Positions 1 to 7,869 of a DNA stretch of 13,788 nucleotides are shown one piece after another; position 1 is the first letter of the stretch, and every line of letters starts with the position of its first letter. Made by a program: the position numbers and the translations under genes. The stretch covers positions 1 to 13,788 of the forward strand of contig VBKY01000007.1 in assembly GCA_005879255.1 (NCBI GenBank). The letters run 5' to 3'. Origin of the DNA: Deltaproteobacteria bacterium. Its GTDB lineage: Bacteria; Desulfobacterota_B; Binatia; UBA9968. The notes below the pieces were generated by a model, which did not search any database, had not been told where the DNA came from, and saw only the letters and a program-made list of their open reading frames with translations.

Positions 1-1101
1 TCCCAGTGGCAGCGATCGATTGAGAGAACACGACCAAGGCAAGCCGATAGCAGGCAAGAGTACGTTGAATCGACTGGAGTTAACGCCCGAAGATGCCAAC
101 GAGCAGAGCCGCTACAAGAAGATTGTGGCCGAGGGTGGGAAAATCGATGAGCTGATGGTGGCGGTTTTTATTGAATCTCATCGGAGCGCACCGTTAGAGG
201 TAGTGCTCGACGTGGATGCTACCAATGATCCGCTGCTGGTAAGCAGGAGGGGAGGTATTTCCACGGCTATTATGCCGAGTATTGCTACTTGCCGTTGTAT
301 ATTTTCAGTGGCGAGCACTTGCTGTGTGCGCGGTTGCGCCAGGCCAATGAGGATCCGGCCAGCGGGGTGCTTGCCGAGCTGACTCGGATTGTCGAACAGC
401 TTGGAGCGGCGTGGCCAGAGGTGAGAATCATTGTGCGCGGGGACTCAGGATTTTGTCGTGATGAGATCATGAGCTACTGCGAAGGTCATCGCCAGCTCGA
501 CTATGTGTTCGGTTTGGCCAAGAATAGTCGTCTGATCAAAGCGATTGAGACCGAGATGGCCGAGGCCCAACAGATCCATCAATCGACGCAAAAGCCGGCA
601 CGGGCGTTTAAGGATTTTCGCTATCGGACAAAAAAGAGCTGGTTGCGTGAGCGGCGTGTGGTGGGCAAGGCCGAATACTTGGCCAAAGGGGAAAATCCTC
701 GGTTTATCGTCACCTCGATTGGCAGCGAGGAGAAGGACGCCAGGGAGTTATACGAGGATTTCTACTGTGCCCGTGGGGATATGGAAAACCTGATCAAAGA
801 ACAGCAACTGGGTTTGTTTGCCGACCGGACCTCGACATCGTGGATGCGGTCCAATCAACTGCGGCTTTACTTCTCATCATTCGCTTATATCCTGGTTCAC
901 GCGTTGCGCCGATGGGGGCTAGAAGGAACCGAGTTGGCCCAAGCCCAATGCGGTACGATTCGCTTGAAGTTGTTCAAGATCGGCGCTCAGATCCGCGTGA
1001 GCGTGCGCAAAGTATGGATCTCGTTCTCCCAGAGCTATCCTTATCTCAGCCTATTCCAACAGGTCTTTGCCCGACTCCAACAGATTCCCTTACGTCGTTA
1101 G
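1..1101 (+). pseudogene. IS1380-family transposase, frameshifted and cut by the window edge
   Basis: DDE-type transposase that would move its own insertion sequence by cut and paste. The reading frame is open from the window's first bases, so the 5' part (perhaps 90-100 residues, judged from the family's usual ~440-460 aa) lies outside. The N-terminal part (LAGKSTLNRLE-like start, then VLDVDATNDPL) is in frame 2. The rest (EYCYLPLYIFSGEHLL onward) is in frame 1. Losing one base near 236-242, just after DPLL, explains this, because restoring it gives the family's expected K-Q-E-G-R-Y-F-H-G-Y-Y. All three catalytic acidic residues are visible: Asp at 209-211 (LDVDAT), Asp at 442-444 (RGDSGF) and Glu at 784-786 (GDMENLIKEQQ, then LFADRTS). 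The stop is TAG at 1099-1101. Family assignment is confident. The break should inactivate it unless frameshifting restores the frame, which is not an established feature of this family. Confidence 0.88.
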
Positions 1102-1435
1102 CCGCCGCTTGCTCCTCTCACAGTCAGATCGCTGCCGCTTCAACCCGGATCGACGGCAGAGCTATGCCGGCAATCGAAAAATGACTTAGTGAAATCGGTC
1201 AACTCGTCGGTTCGAAGGGTCATCTCGCCGCGGCAGGCCCAAAGTTATCTGACCCGTTGCCGCGCAAATTCGCTAATCGTTTCGTTTCACCGCTGCTATC
1301 TGGTTGATTACCACGATCCGACTCTTCAACCACCTCGTATATGCTTGTTGTGAGAAATGCGGGCTAGAACTTTGCTCCGGTTGGATGCCGCAATACTCCG
1401 GCAACTGTGACCTGCTAGACTTTCTCGTTGGATTC
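1102..1435. other. Gene-free gap downstream of the IS remnant
   Basis: No coding frame here has a plausible start, ribosome binding site or recognisable family. The first ~90 bases probably include the right end of the insertion sequence. The left end lies outside the window, so the terminal inverted repeat and any target duplication cannot be defined. I see no terminator for the convergent minus-strand gene and no RNA gene. Confidence 0.5.
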
Positions 1436-2050
1436 TTAATCTTCTATTCGATTTCCAATTCCATTCCTTCGCCCAAGTGACGTCGCCTCGTCCAAATGCA
1501 CCCGAATGCCATCCAACCACGACTGTAATTCGCCGGCGAGCCTTCTGGCGACGCGCTCGCATTGAAACGTTCTAATCTCAACGCCCAGAGGACGCGCGCT
1601 GGGGAATAGTGCGAATAAATTCACAATGTCTCGAAACGTACGCACCTGGGTTGTAGGCGCCTCGAAGGCATCAAGCAACTCGGGAGTCACCTCGACCTCT
1701 TCTCGCTGGGTAAGTCTGCACCCGGTGGAGATCGGCTCCACGACCACTCTAACAACGAAAGGTGGATCAGTCTCACTTCGGCTCTCGACGAGCCATGGCG
1801 CAACCACACGCACGCATCGGCTCTTATACTCCATGATCCGCGCGCCTCTGTGAAATCGATGATAGAAAACGGAGCCTTCCCGGACGGGCTCTTCGCCTTC
1901 GAGTTCCACCCGGATGACCTGAATATTTGGATTGAGAGGTGCCTTGCGTCGGAGATCGCTTACCACAGCAAAAACTTGCGCCGGCGCTGCGCGGATCTCC
2001 ACTGCCGCTGAAAATATCAGGCGTCGCGCAGATTGTTGAGAAACACCCAT
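1436..2050 (-). CDS. SRPBCC (START/polyketide-cyclase-like) family protein
   Basis: 204-residue cytoplasmic protein with no signal peptide or membrane segment. It looks like a helix-grip SRPBCC fold. Residues ~16-32 (VEIRAAPAQVFAVVSDL) match the usual opening strand and helix of that superfamily. A strand-rich middle follows (residues ~44-120: VIRVELEGEEP, EYKSRCVRVVAPW, CRLTQREEVEV). It ends in a long helix (VARRLAGELQSWLDGIRVHL) of the kind that closes the ligand pocket. Such proteins bind hydrophobic ligands or act as cyclases, lipid carriers or stress proteins, and the substrate cannot be told from sequence. The ATG at 2048-2050 is preceded only by a weak purine stretch (GAAG). A palindromic repeat begins 9 bp upstream, so the native promoter may have been displaced. 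No partner gene is in operon with it. Confidence 0.65.
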   Translation of the reverse strand: MGVSQQSARRLIFSAAVEIRAAPAQVFAVVSDLRRKAPLNPNIQVIRVELEGEEPVREGSVFYHRFHRGARIMEYKSRCVRVVAPWLVESRSETDPPFVVRVVVEPISTGCRLTQREEVEVTPELLDAFEAPTTQVRTFRDIVNLFALFPSARPLGVEIRTFQCERVARRLAGELQSWLDGIRVHLDEATSLGRRNGIGNRIED

Positions 2051-2059
2051 CTGCTTCGG

Positions 2060-2192
2060 CAGACTGTGTGAAAACTCTTTCGGAGCCCTTCGACGGCGCT
2101 CAGGGCGAACGGCTAAGTGCTTAATTTCAAATGAAGCGATACCGTTCGTGGTGAGCCCCGTCGAACCATGAACGTAGTTTTCACACAGTCTG
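2060..2192. repeat. 133-bp nested palindromic repeat (MITE/REP-like) with perfect 17-bp ends
   Basis: The outer arms CAGACTGTGTGAAAACT (2060-2076) and AGTTTTCACACAGTCTG (2176-2192) are exact reverse complements. Inside them a second pair of arms, 2089-2112 and 2142-2165, pairs at about 20 of 24 positions (core TTCGACGG...GCTCA...CGAACGG), around an AT-richer loop at 2113-2141. The whole unit can fold into one long hairpin. The arms resemble the TTCGAC...GCTCAGG...GAACGG palindromes that are dispersed in many bacterial genomes (recalled, not searched). No internal ORF and no obvious target-site duplication are seen. It sits directly against the start of the minus-strand SRPBCC gene. Confidence 0.8.
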
Positions 2193-2247
2193 TCGTTGCG
2201 CTCAACCGTTTCACTCCAACGTACTGCTCAAGCACGCCTCCGCCCAG

Positions 2248-2270
2248 CCTGTCCTGAGCGGGTCGAAAGA
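2248..2270. repeat. Solitary half-arm of the same palindromic repeat family
   Basis: The segment around TCCTGAGCGGGTCGAA resembles the reverse complement of the inner arm of the 2060-2192 element (CCTGAGCGCCGTCGAA), with one or two differences. It stands 56 bp beyond the complete element and has no partner arm nearby, so it looks like a decayed or partial copy. The match is short, so chance similarity is possible. Confidence 0.4.
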
Positions 2271-2346
2271 TCGGTTTTTCGCGCGCCTAGCAGCTGGGAC
2301 CTTTTTGACCGGTCTGACAACAAGTTTTTTTCGTCAACATCATCCA

Positions 2347-3879
2347 CTACTGCAGTGGCGGCACCGAAAAGAGAATTCCTCCGAACAGGAGATATGCGAG
2401 CAGCAGTGTCCAGATCACGTTAACGGCTTGGGCGAGGAGGAAAGCAGCCGCGGGCCGGCCTCCTTCCATGCTCACCAAGTCGGTAAAGCGTGTTTCAAGA
2501 CCGATGCAAGTAAAGGCGAGCCCGAACCAGACGACCCGGAGACCGGCCAGTGTTCCCTTGGTTGCATTCACCGTCGCCTGGTCGAGCAGAAACGAAAAAA
2601 CAACCGAGGCGATCAGGAAACCAAGGACGAACTTCGGAAAGCGCTCCCAGATGACTCCTGCGTTCGGCCGTTCGCCCGTCTCCGCGCCCTTTTTGAAAGT
2701 CCACCAGAGCGATATTAAAAAAGCGGCGATGCCGATCAAGACGTTCTGGGAGAACTTCACGATGACGCCGGCTTTCATGGCAAGCTCGCTAATGAGAGCA
2801 CCGGCCGCTACCACAGAGCCGCTCGTGTCGAGCGTCCCGCCAAGCCAGGCCCCCGCCACGATGTCGGGCATCTCAAAAGCTTTCGCGATCCAGGGCATAA
2901 GCACCATCATGGGGACAGCTACGATCAGAACCAGCGAAGTCACATAGGAGAGCTTTTTCTTATCACCCTGAATCGCCCCGCAGGCGGCGATCGCCGCCGA
3001 CACCCCGCAGATGGAAACCGCTGTCGAGAGCATCACCGCAAACTCATCGTCCACCCGGAATTTCCTGGAAAGCCAGAAGCAAATGTACCAGATCACCACT
3101 ACGACCAGGAGCGCCTGGACGATTCCGAGAGCCCCGGCTTGAACGATCTCAAAGAAAAGAATACCTGCTCCTAGGATCACAAGGCCGGTTTTGATGTAGT
3201 ATTCGGTTTTGATCGCCTCCATGAGCCATTTCGGAACGCCAACGACATTGCCGATGAACAGTCCTATGATGAGAGCAAAAATAACGTACTCCAGTCCCCA
3301 GTAGTTCATCGTCGCGTTGCCCGCAATCACGTGAGAAAGCCAGCCGAGAATATAAACGACCGGAAAGCCGATTATGTAATTGACCACGTTTCCGCCCATG
3401 AGCATGACTCCAATGGCGGAAAGAATGAGGAACGCGATCCCGATTTTAATAGCGTTCCAGATGTTTTCTCCTCCGAATACCGTGCCGACGACCGCGCCTG
3501 CTCTGGCGCCGATGGCGCGGTCAATGTCCGCTGCCTTTTTTTGCAGCCCTTTGTCTTTCGCCTTTTTCCCTGAAGCAGCCAATTTTTTTGAGGCGTCGCC
3601 AATGACCTTGCGGTCGTTTCCTTCCAGTGCCGTCTTGAGCGCCGTTGCGGACGCTACCAAATCGGTCTCGCCCTTGGCCCCGGCCTCCTTAATGAGCGCC
3701 TCGACTACCGGCTTGTTCTCCGTTGCCGTGGCAGCGAATTCACCGGCGGTGGCCCAACTAAATTTCGGCAACGGCGGCCGCACCCCGACAACCACAGCGA
3801 CGATGATGAGGAAACCCAACCAAACGGCCATCCAGTCTTCGCTTCTCAAAAGGGTTAAGCCATTTTTATTTTCCGGCAT
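2347..3879 (-). CDS. YeiH-type putative sulfate exporter family transporter (long form)
   Basis: Polytopic inner-membrane protein of 510 residues, matching the UPF0324/YeiH family (Cons_hypoth698). Members are annotated as putative sulfate exporters by analogy with TauZ-type proteins of taurine breakdown; the substrate here is inferred. TM1 is at residues ~14-34. A hydrophilic, Ala/Lys-rich insert follows at ~36-125 (ATALKTALEGNDRK, KKLAASGKKAKDKG). Then come about ten further hydrophobic segments with family-like blocks: GLEYVIFALIIGLFIGN, KTGLVILGAGILFFE, AVSICGVSAAIAACGA, GAWLGGTLDTSGSVVAAGA and GLAFTCIGLETRF. E. coli YeiH is near 350 residues, so the insert accounts for most of the extra length. 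I start at ATG 3879 because an AGGGGG ribosome site lies five bases upstream; the in-frame GTG at 3885 would overlap that site. It appears monocistronic, with a promoter at 3924-3953 and a palindrome in the leader. Confidence 0.87.
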   Translation of the reverse strand: MPENKNGLTLLRSEDWMAVWLGFLIIVAVVVGVRPPLPKFSWATAGEFAATATENKPVVEALIKEAGAKGETDLVASATALKTALEGNDRKVIGDASKKLAASGKKAKDKGLQKKAADIDRAIGARAGAVVGTVFGGENIWNAIKIGIAFLILSAIGVMLMGGNVVNYIIGFPVVYILGWLSHVIAGNATMNYWGLEYVIFALIIGLFIGNVVGVPKWLMEAIKTEYYIKTGLVILGAGILFFEIVQAGALGIVQALLVVVVIWYICFWLSRKFRVDDEFAVMLSTAVSICGVSAAIAACGAIQGDKKKLSYVTSLVLIVAVPMMVLMPWIAKAFEMPDIVAGAWLGGTLDTSGSVVAAGALISELAMKAGVIVKFSQNVLIGIAAFLISLWWTFKKGAETGERPNAGVIWERFPKFVLGFLIASVVFSFLLDQATVNATKGTLAGLRVVWFGLAFTCIGLETRFTDLVSMEGGRPAAAFLLAQAVNVIWTLLLAYLLFGGILFSVPPLQ

Positions 3880-3889
3880 AGGCACCCCC

Positions 3890-3909
3890 TGATTCGACCC
3901 GTCGAGTCA
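3890..3909. promoter_or_regulatory. Operator-like palindrome between promoter and start of the exporter gene
   Basis: TGATTCGAC (3890-3898) and GTCGAGTCA (3901-3909) are reverse complements at eight of nine positions, separated by CC. The site lies just downstream of the predicted -10 and directly before the AGGGGG ribosome site of the minus-strand exporter. A dimeric repressor bound there could block transcription or translation. No regulator gene is adjacent, so its identity is unknown. Confidence 0.4.
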
Positions 3910-3923
3910 ATTCACGGCAGCGG

Positions 3924-3953
3924 ATCGTATCTTCGGCTTACGATTGATGTCAA
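3924..3953 (-). promoter_or_regulatory. Sigma70-type promoter for the sulfate-exporter gene
   Basis: On the minus strand a consensus -35 TTGACA (3953-3948) is followed after 18 bases by TACGAT (3929-3924), which matches four of six -10 positions. Transcription would begin near 3917, giving a leader of about 38 bases. The fit and the distance to the start codon are good, but there is no experimental support. Confidence 0.5.
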
Positions 3954-4086
3954 GGATCGAATTATGCAAGCGAAACAGTTGGTGGCATCAGAATAAGTTA
4001 GATATTGCACCTCACTACCTCGCGCCTCCTCCATCGTCTATACTAGTACATAGGCAACAACTCGTTCGCCGTCGAAGGTGGTACAA

Positions 4087-5121
4087 GTGGAACAGCAAAA
4101 TAAAACTTTGGCTGATCTCGGATCTCAGATCGATGAGTGGCTGCGGGCGCAGAACGACTCCGTCAACGCAGATCAGTTCGCCGGGATACTGCGTAGCTTG
4201 CTCAAGCTGGCGCAGGACAACGCCGAACGTGGAGATCTGAAAATCTTAAACCGCGCCATGCAGGAGCTGCGCCACGCCTTTAGAATCTTCGCGCCCTACC
4301 GGCATATGCGCAAGGTCAGCATCTTCGGTTCGACGCGGGTAAAGGAGACGGACCCGTATTATCACCTGGCACGTAGCGTCGGAGAGAGCCTAGCACAAGC
4401 AGGGTTCATGGTGATCACGGGCGCCGGACCGGGTATCATGCAAGCCGGGCATGAGGGCGCGGGAAGAGACAACAGTTTCGGCGTCAATATCCGCCTTCCT
4501 TCGGTGCAAGATGCCAACCCATTTATTCGCAATGACCCGAAGCTTATGGACTTTCACTTTTTCTTCACGCGCAAGCTCATGTTCGTCAAGGAAGCAGACG
4601 CGGTGGTGATTTTCCCCGGCGGCTTCGGCACCCACGACGAGCTTTTGGAATCGATCACGCTGGCTCAGACCGGCAAGACTCAGCTCGTGCCCATTATCTT
4701 AATGGACCTTCCTGACGGTACCTACTGGACGCGCTGGCAAGAGTTTCTTCGCGATAACGTGATGAGCCGCGGTTACATTACTGAGAGAGAAATGACGTTT
4801 TTCAGAATCTGCACGAGCGCCGAGGCGGCGGTAAAGGAAATCACCAAATTTTACCGCAATTTTCACTCCTACCGCTTCGTTAAGAAAGACCTGGTGATTC
4901 GTCTCAATCATGCGCCGACAGCCGAATTGATCGACCGGCTCAACCGCGACTTCGCGGACATTGTTACCGGCGGCAAGGTCCGCCAAACCGATCCCCTTCC
5001 TGATGAGGCCGACGATCCCGACAAGCTGCATTTGCACCGGCTCCTCATGCGTTTCAACCGCGAAGACTACGCCCGGCTGCGGCAAATGATCGATGTGATC
5101 AACGAGGAAGGGTCAGGTTAA
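4087..5121 (+). CDS. LOG-family (TIGR00730-like) Rossmann protein, long form
   Basis: 344-residue cytoplasmic protein of the LOG/lysine-decarboxylase-like superfamily, whose characterised members cleave nucleoside 5'-monophosphates to the base and ribose 5-phosphate. Visible parts in order: an N-terminal helical region (~1-75), the first Rossmann strand VSIFGSTR (~77-84), the loop GAGPGIMQA (~112-120), FTRKLMF with Arg162, and the signature PGGFGTHDE (~177-185) with the conserved Gly-Gly and Glu185. A C-terminal extension of about 90 residues (from YRFVKKDLVIRLN) goes beyond short LOG enzymes and suggests the long subfamily, whose substrate is not established. I prefer the GTG at 4087 because GAAGGTG sits six bases upstream; a GTG at 4078 would add three residues but lies inside that ribosome site. 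A TATACT box at 4039-4044 is a possible -10 without a good -35. Confidence 0.85.
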   Translation: MEQQNKTLADLGSQIDEWLRAQNDSVNADQFAGILRSLLKLAQDNAERGDLKILNRAMQELRHAFRIFAPYRHMRKVSIFGSTRVKETDPYYHLARSVGESLAQAGFMVITGAGPGIMQAGHEGAGRDNSFGVNIRLPSVQDANPFIRNDPKLMDFHFFFTRKLMFVKEADAVVIFPGGFGTHDELLESITLAQTGKTQLVPIILMDLPDGTYWTRWQEFLRDNVMSRGYITEREMTFFRICTSAEAAVKEITKFYRNFHSYRFVKKDLVIRLNHAPTAELIDRLNRDFADIVTGGKVRQTDPLPDEADDPDKLHLHRLLMRFNREDYARLRQMIDVINEEGSG

Positions 5122-5226
5122 TACTCTGCTCACGACGATTTTGTCGGCGGCACCTTGCTGAGGACCGGTCTCAGATCTGCACATTCCGGTAATCAGATCC
5201 GTGAGAACGTGCAATTCATTCGGCAC

Positions 5227-5255
5227 TTGACGCATCCCGTGCGTGCGACTAAAAG
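5227..5255 (+). promoter_or_regulatory. Candidate promoter for the cysteine-dioxygenase-like gene
   Basis: TTGACG (5227-5232, five of six -35 positions) is followed after exactly 17 bases by TAAAAG (5250-5255, four of six -10 positions). The expected transcript starts near 5262, with a leader of about 50 bases before the ATG. The spacer contains a small hairpin, ACGCA-TCCCG-TGCGT, which could be incidental or part of an operator. Confidence 0.38.
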
Positions 5256-5312
5256 GTTCTAGAGACGTTTCACCACGCATCGACTTACTTAGTTGCCGAA
5301 AGGAGTCCTGCT

Positions 5313-5864
5313 ATGTTTGAAACCGATCGTTTTATACAAGACTGTTGCGACGGCTTGCGGGAAACCAACGCGCATGGCGCGATAAGAGATATCGTCGCAA
5401 GAGCAGTGGTTGAACCTCGTGAGGTTCTAGCGTCGCTCGGCGAGCCAAAACTTTCCGGCCTCCAGACCCTTTTTCGGTCCGAGACATTGACGATCCTCAA
5501 TGTCCTGTGGGGACCACGCATGTCTCTGTACCCGCACGACCACCGGATGTGGGCTGTGATCGGGATCTACAGCGGGCGCGAGGATAATGCATTCTTTCAG
5601 CGGAGCGAGACCGGCCTACGTCAGCACGGCGGAAAAACGCTTGACAGCAAAGAAACGATTCCACTCGGCGAAGCGGTCATCCACGCAGTCACGAACCCGC
5701 TTGATCAGATCACCGCAGCCATCCACGTCTACGGCGGTGATTTTTTCGCCGTTCCGCGGAGCGAATGGGACCCACAAACGTTGCAGGAGCGACCATTTGA
5801 CTTGGAACATGCCAAAAAAGTTTTTGCAGAATCAAACAAGCGCCTCGCGTCCGCCGTGACGTGA
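5313..5864 (+). CDS. Cysteine-dioxygenase-like cupin protein
   Basis: 183-residue cytoplasmic protein with a double-stranded beta-helix (cupin) core resembling thiol dioxygenases, which bind Fe(II) through three histidines and oxidise a thiol to a sulfinate. The motif YPHDH gives His75 and His77. VIHAVTNPLDQITAAIHVYGGDFF supplies His124 and closely follows the CDO pattern of H-x-V-x-N-P, then L/I-H-x-Y. The WGPRMSLYPHD and WAVIGIYSGRED stretches fit the strands flanking the metal site. AAAGGAG at 5299-5305 gives a strong ribosome site seven bases before the ATG. It stands alone between LOG and PolX, each about 190-290 bases away. The true substrate could be cysteine, 3-mercaptopropionate or another thiol. 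It could also be a non-enzymatic COG5553-type member. Confidence 0.72.
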   Translation: MFETDRFIQDCCDGLRETNAHGAIRDIVARAVVEPREVLASLGEPKLSGLQTLFRSETLTILNVLWGPRMSLYPHDHRMWAVIGIYSGREDNAFFQRSETGLRQHGGKTLDSKETIPLGEAVIHAVTNPLDQITAAIHVYGGDFFAVPRSEWDPQTLQERPFDLEHAKKVFAESNKRLASAVT

Positions 5865-6153
5865 GTTGTCCGCTAGAACCGTTGGCGCGCTGAGCAAGCT
5901 CTTTCCGTTCATTTAGCCTTCAACCGTCGTCCTGAATTGCGCGCATGCCATAAACTCTGTGCATGAAAATATCCGCGTTACGCAAGATTTTGGTTAACCA
6001 AGTCAATGATCCAGCCGTGCTGCCGAAAGACACCGACTTGAGATGCGAGATTGTAGTTATAGACTAGGTCATATGTTTCGAGATCGAATCGACTTCGTGC
6101 ATTGGAAACGTTGCATGCTATCGGGACGAGCTGCGGCAAAGTGATGATTTGTC

Positions 6154-7869
6154 ATGAAGGATAGATTCAAAATCGCCGCGGATCTCCGGGCGATTGCCCG
6201 CCTTCTCACCATAAAGGGCGAGAATCCCTTTAAAGCCCAAGCTTACGAGCGCGGCGCCAGCGCTCTGGAAAATCTCCAAGGCGATCTTGATAGCCTCGTC
6301 AAGGCGCGCCGGTTGAGGGAAATTCCCGGCGTCGGCACTGCGCTCGCTGCGATTATCGAGGAGATTTACCGGTCGGGTGAATGTTGGTTGCTCGAGCAGC
6401 TGCAACAGGAGCTACCGTCGGGGGCCGTCGAGCTCAGTGAACTTCCCGGCCTGACTCTCAATAAAATCATCGCCCTGCACGACGCTTTGCGCGTCGAAAG
6501 CATCGCCGACCTCAAATCCGCCTGCCAGGAAGGCCTGGTCAGCAAAGTAAAGGGCTTCGGCCTGAAGTCTCAGGCGAAGCTGCTGACGGAAATCGAAAAA
6601 CTCGAGACTCCAAAAGAAGGATCTCTACTGCTTCATCATGCTCTCGAAGAAGCGGAAAGAATTCTCGGGCACCTGCGCGCGTGTCCGGAAGTGATCGAAG
6701 CGAATGTTGCGGGAGCGTTGCGACGGCGCAAAGAAACGATACGGCAGATTTGTGTCGTTGCGGCCAGCGATCAGCCGAGGCCAGTGCTCGATCAATTTCT
6801 GCGCTACCCGGCGCTGGCTCATACCGACAAGCTCGAGGATGCCAGCTGCCTTGCTCGTCTGGCAGGCGGTCTCCAAGCCGAGCTCGTCATCGTAGCGCCG
6901 AACAAATATCTCGCTGCGCTTCACGCTCTTACCGGCTCACGGCGCCATATCGCGAAGCTTCAAGACTTGGCGCGCGCGAAAGCAATTACTTTTTTTCCCG
7001 ATAGGCCACGTACAAAAGGTGGCAAACCGCGAAGCATCAAGAGCGAAAGCGAAATTTATCAGTGCCTGGGACTTCCGTACATCGCGCCGGAGTTGCGCGA
7101 AGATGACGGCGAGATCGAGGCCGCCAGCGCCGGCACTCTGCCGCATCCGCTAACGCTCGAAGACGTTCGCGGCATGACCCATTGCCACACGGTCTATTCG
7201 GATGGCCGGAACAGCATTGAACAAATGGCCTTGGCGGCCGAAGCGATGGGCATGGCCTATCTGACGATCACCGATCATTCACCGAGCGCCTATTACGCGC
7301 GCGGCGTGGGTATCGATCGGTTACGGGCACAGTGGGATGAAATCGCTCGCGTGCAGGAGCGCGTGAAGATAAGACTTCTCAAAGGAACCGAGTCGGATAT
7401 TCTCGAAAACGGTTCGTTAGACTATCCCGACCATTTCCTGGAGCAATTCGACATTATCATCGCGAGCATTCACTCGCGGCACAAGATGGATTCTGATCAG
7501 ATGACGCAGCGGTTGTTGCGCGCGCTCAAATTGCCATTCTTTAAAATCTGGGGGCACCCGCTCGGCAGATTGATCCAATCGCGGCCGCCGTTCGCCTGCC
7601 GTATGGAAGAAGTGCTGGACGCGATCGCGGTGTCCAAATGCGCCATCGAGGTCAACGGCGATCCGCGCCGTCTCGACCTCGAGCCGCGCTGGATTCGCCT
7701 CGCGCGAGAGCGCGGCATTAAATTTATCGTTTCCACGGACGCTCATTCCATCAGCGGCTTGGAAAATTTGCACTACGGCGTGTCCACGGCGCGGCGCGGC
7801 TGGCTCACGCGCGGCAGAGTTCTGAATACGCTTGACGCCGAAAGTTTTATCCAGGCGGTTCATCCATGA
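6154..7869 (+). CDS. polX: PolX-family protein with intact PHP domain and degenerate polymerase site
   Basis: 571-residue protein with the layout of bacterial DNA polymerase X: N-terminal 8-kDa-like region (KGENPFKAQAYERGA), helix-hairpin-helix motifs at ~57-65 (IPGVGTALA), ~97-101 and ~132-138, a Pol beta-like nucleotidyltransferase core, then a C-terminal PHP phosphoesterase/3'-5' exonuclease domain. The PHP ligands are all present: His343 and His345 (THCHT), Asp374-His375 (ITDHS), Glu413 (GTESD), His440 (ASIHSRH), His468 (WGHP), Asp529 and His531 (STDAHS). The polymerase motif normally reads G-S-x-R-R-G-K-E-T-x-G-D-x-D. Here it is GALRRRKETIRQIC, putting Gln198 and Cys200 at the two metal-binding aspartates, and the third carboxylate is Glu243. 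The fold markers LTGSRRH and LGLPYIAPELRED remain. Polymerisation is therefore unlikely, whereas a PHP nuclease in DNA repair remains plausible. The ribosome site is weak. It overlaps the next gene by ATGA. Confidence 0.9.
   Translation: MKDRFKIAADLRAIARLLTIKGENPFKAQAYERGASALENLQGDLDSLVKARRLREIPGVGTALAAIIEEIYRSGECWLLEQLQQELPSGAVELSELPGLTLNKIIALHDALRVESIADLKSACQEGLVSKVKGFGLKSQAKLLTEIEKLETPKEGSLLLHHALEEAERILGHLRACPEVIEANVAGALRRRKETIRQICVVAASDQPRPVLDQFLRYPALAHTDKLEDASCLARLAGGLQAELVIVAPNKYLAALHALTGSRRHIAKLQDLARAKAITFFPDRPRTKGGKPRSIKSESEIYQCLGLPYIAPELREDDGEIEAASAGTLPHPLTLEDVRGMTHCHTVYSDGRNSIEQMALAAEAMGMAYLTITDHSPSAYYARGVGIDRLRAQWDEIARVQERVKIRLLKGTESDILENGSLDYPDHFLEQFDIIIASIHSRHKMDSDQMTQRLLRALKLPFFKIWGHPLGRLIQSRPPFACRMEEVLDAIAVSKCAIEVNGDPRRLDLEPRWIRLARERGIKFIVSTDAHSISGLENLHYGVSTARRGWLTRGRVLNTLDAESFIQAVHP

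Noticed and set aside
2305..2947. Plus-strand ORFs opposite the exporter gene
   Set aside because: They are antisense shadows of a clearly real membrane-protein frame, with no family features of their own.
5963..6067. Small plus-strand ORF of 34 codons (MKISALRKILVNQVND...) between the cupin and PolX genes
   Set aside because: No ribosome binding site, no recognisable family and no conservation evidence; length is within chance expectation.
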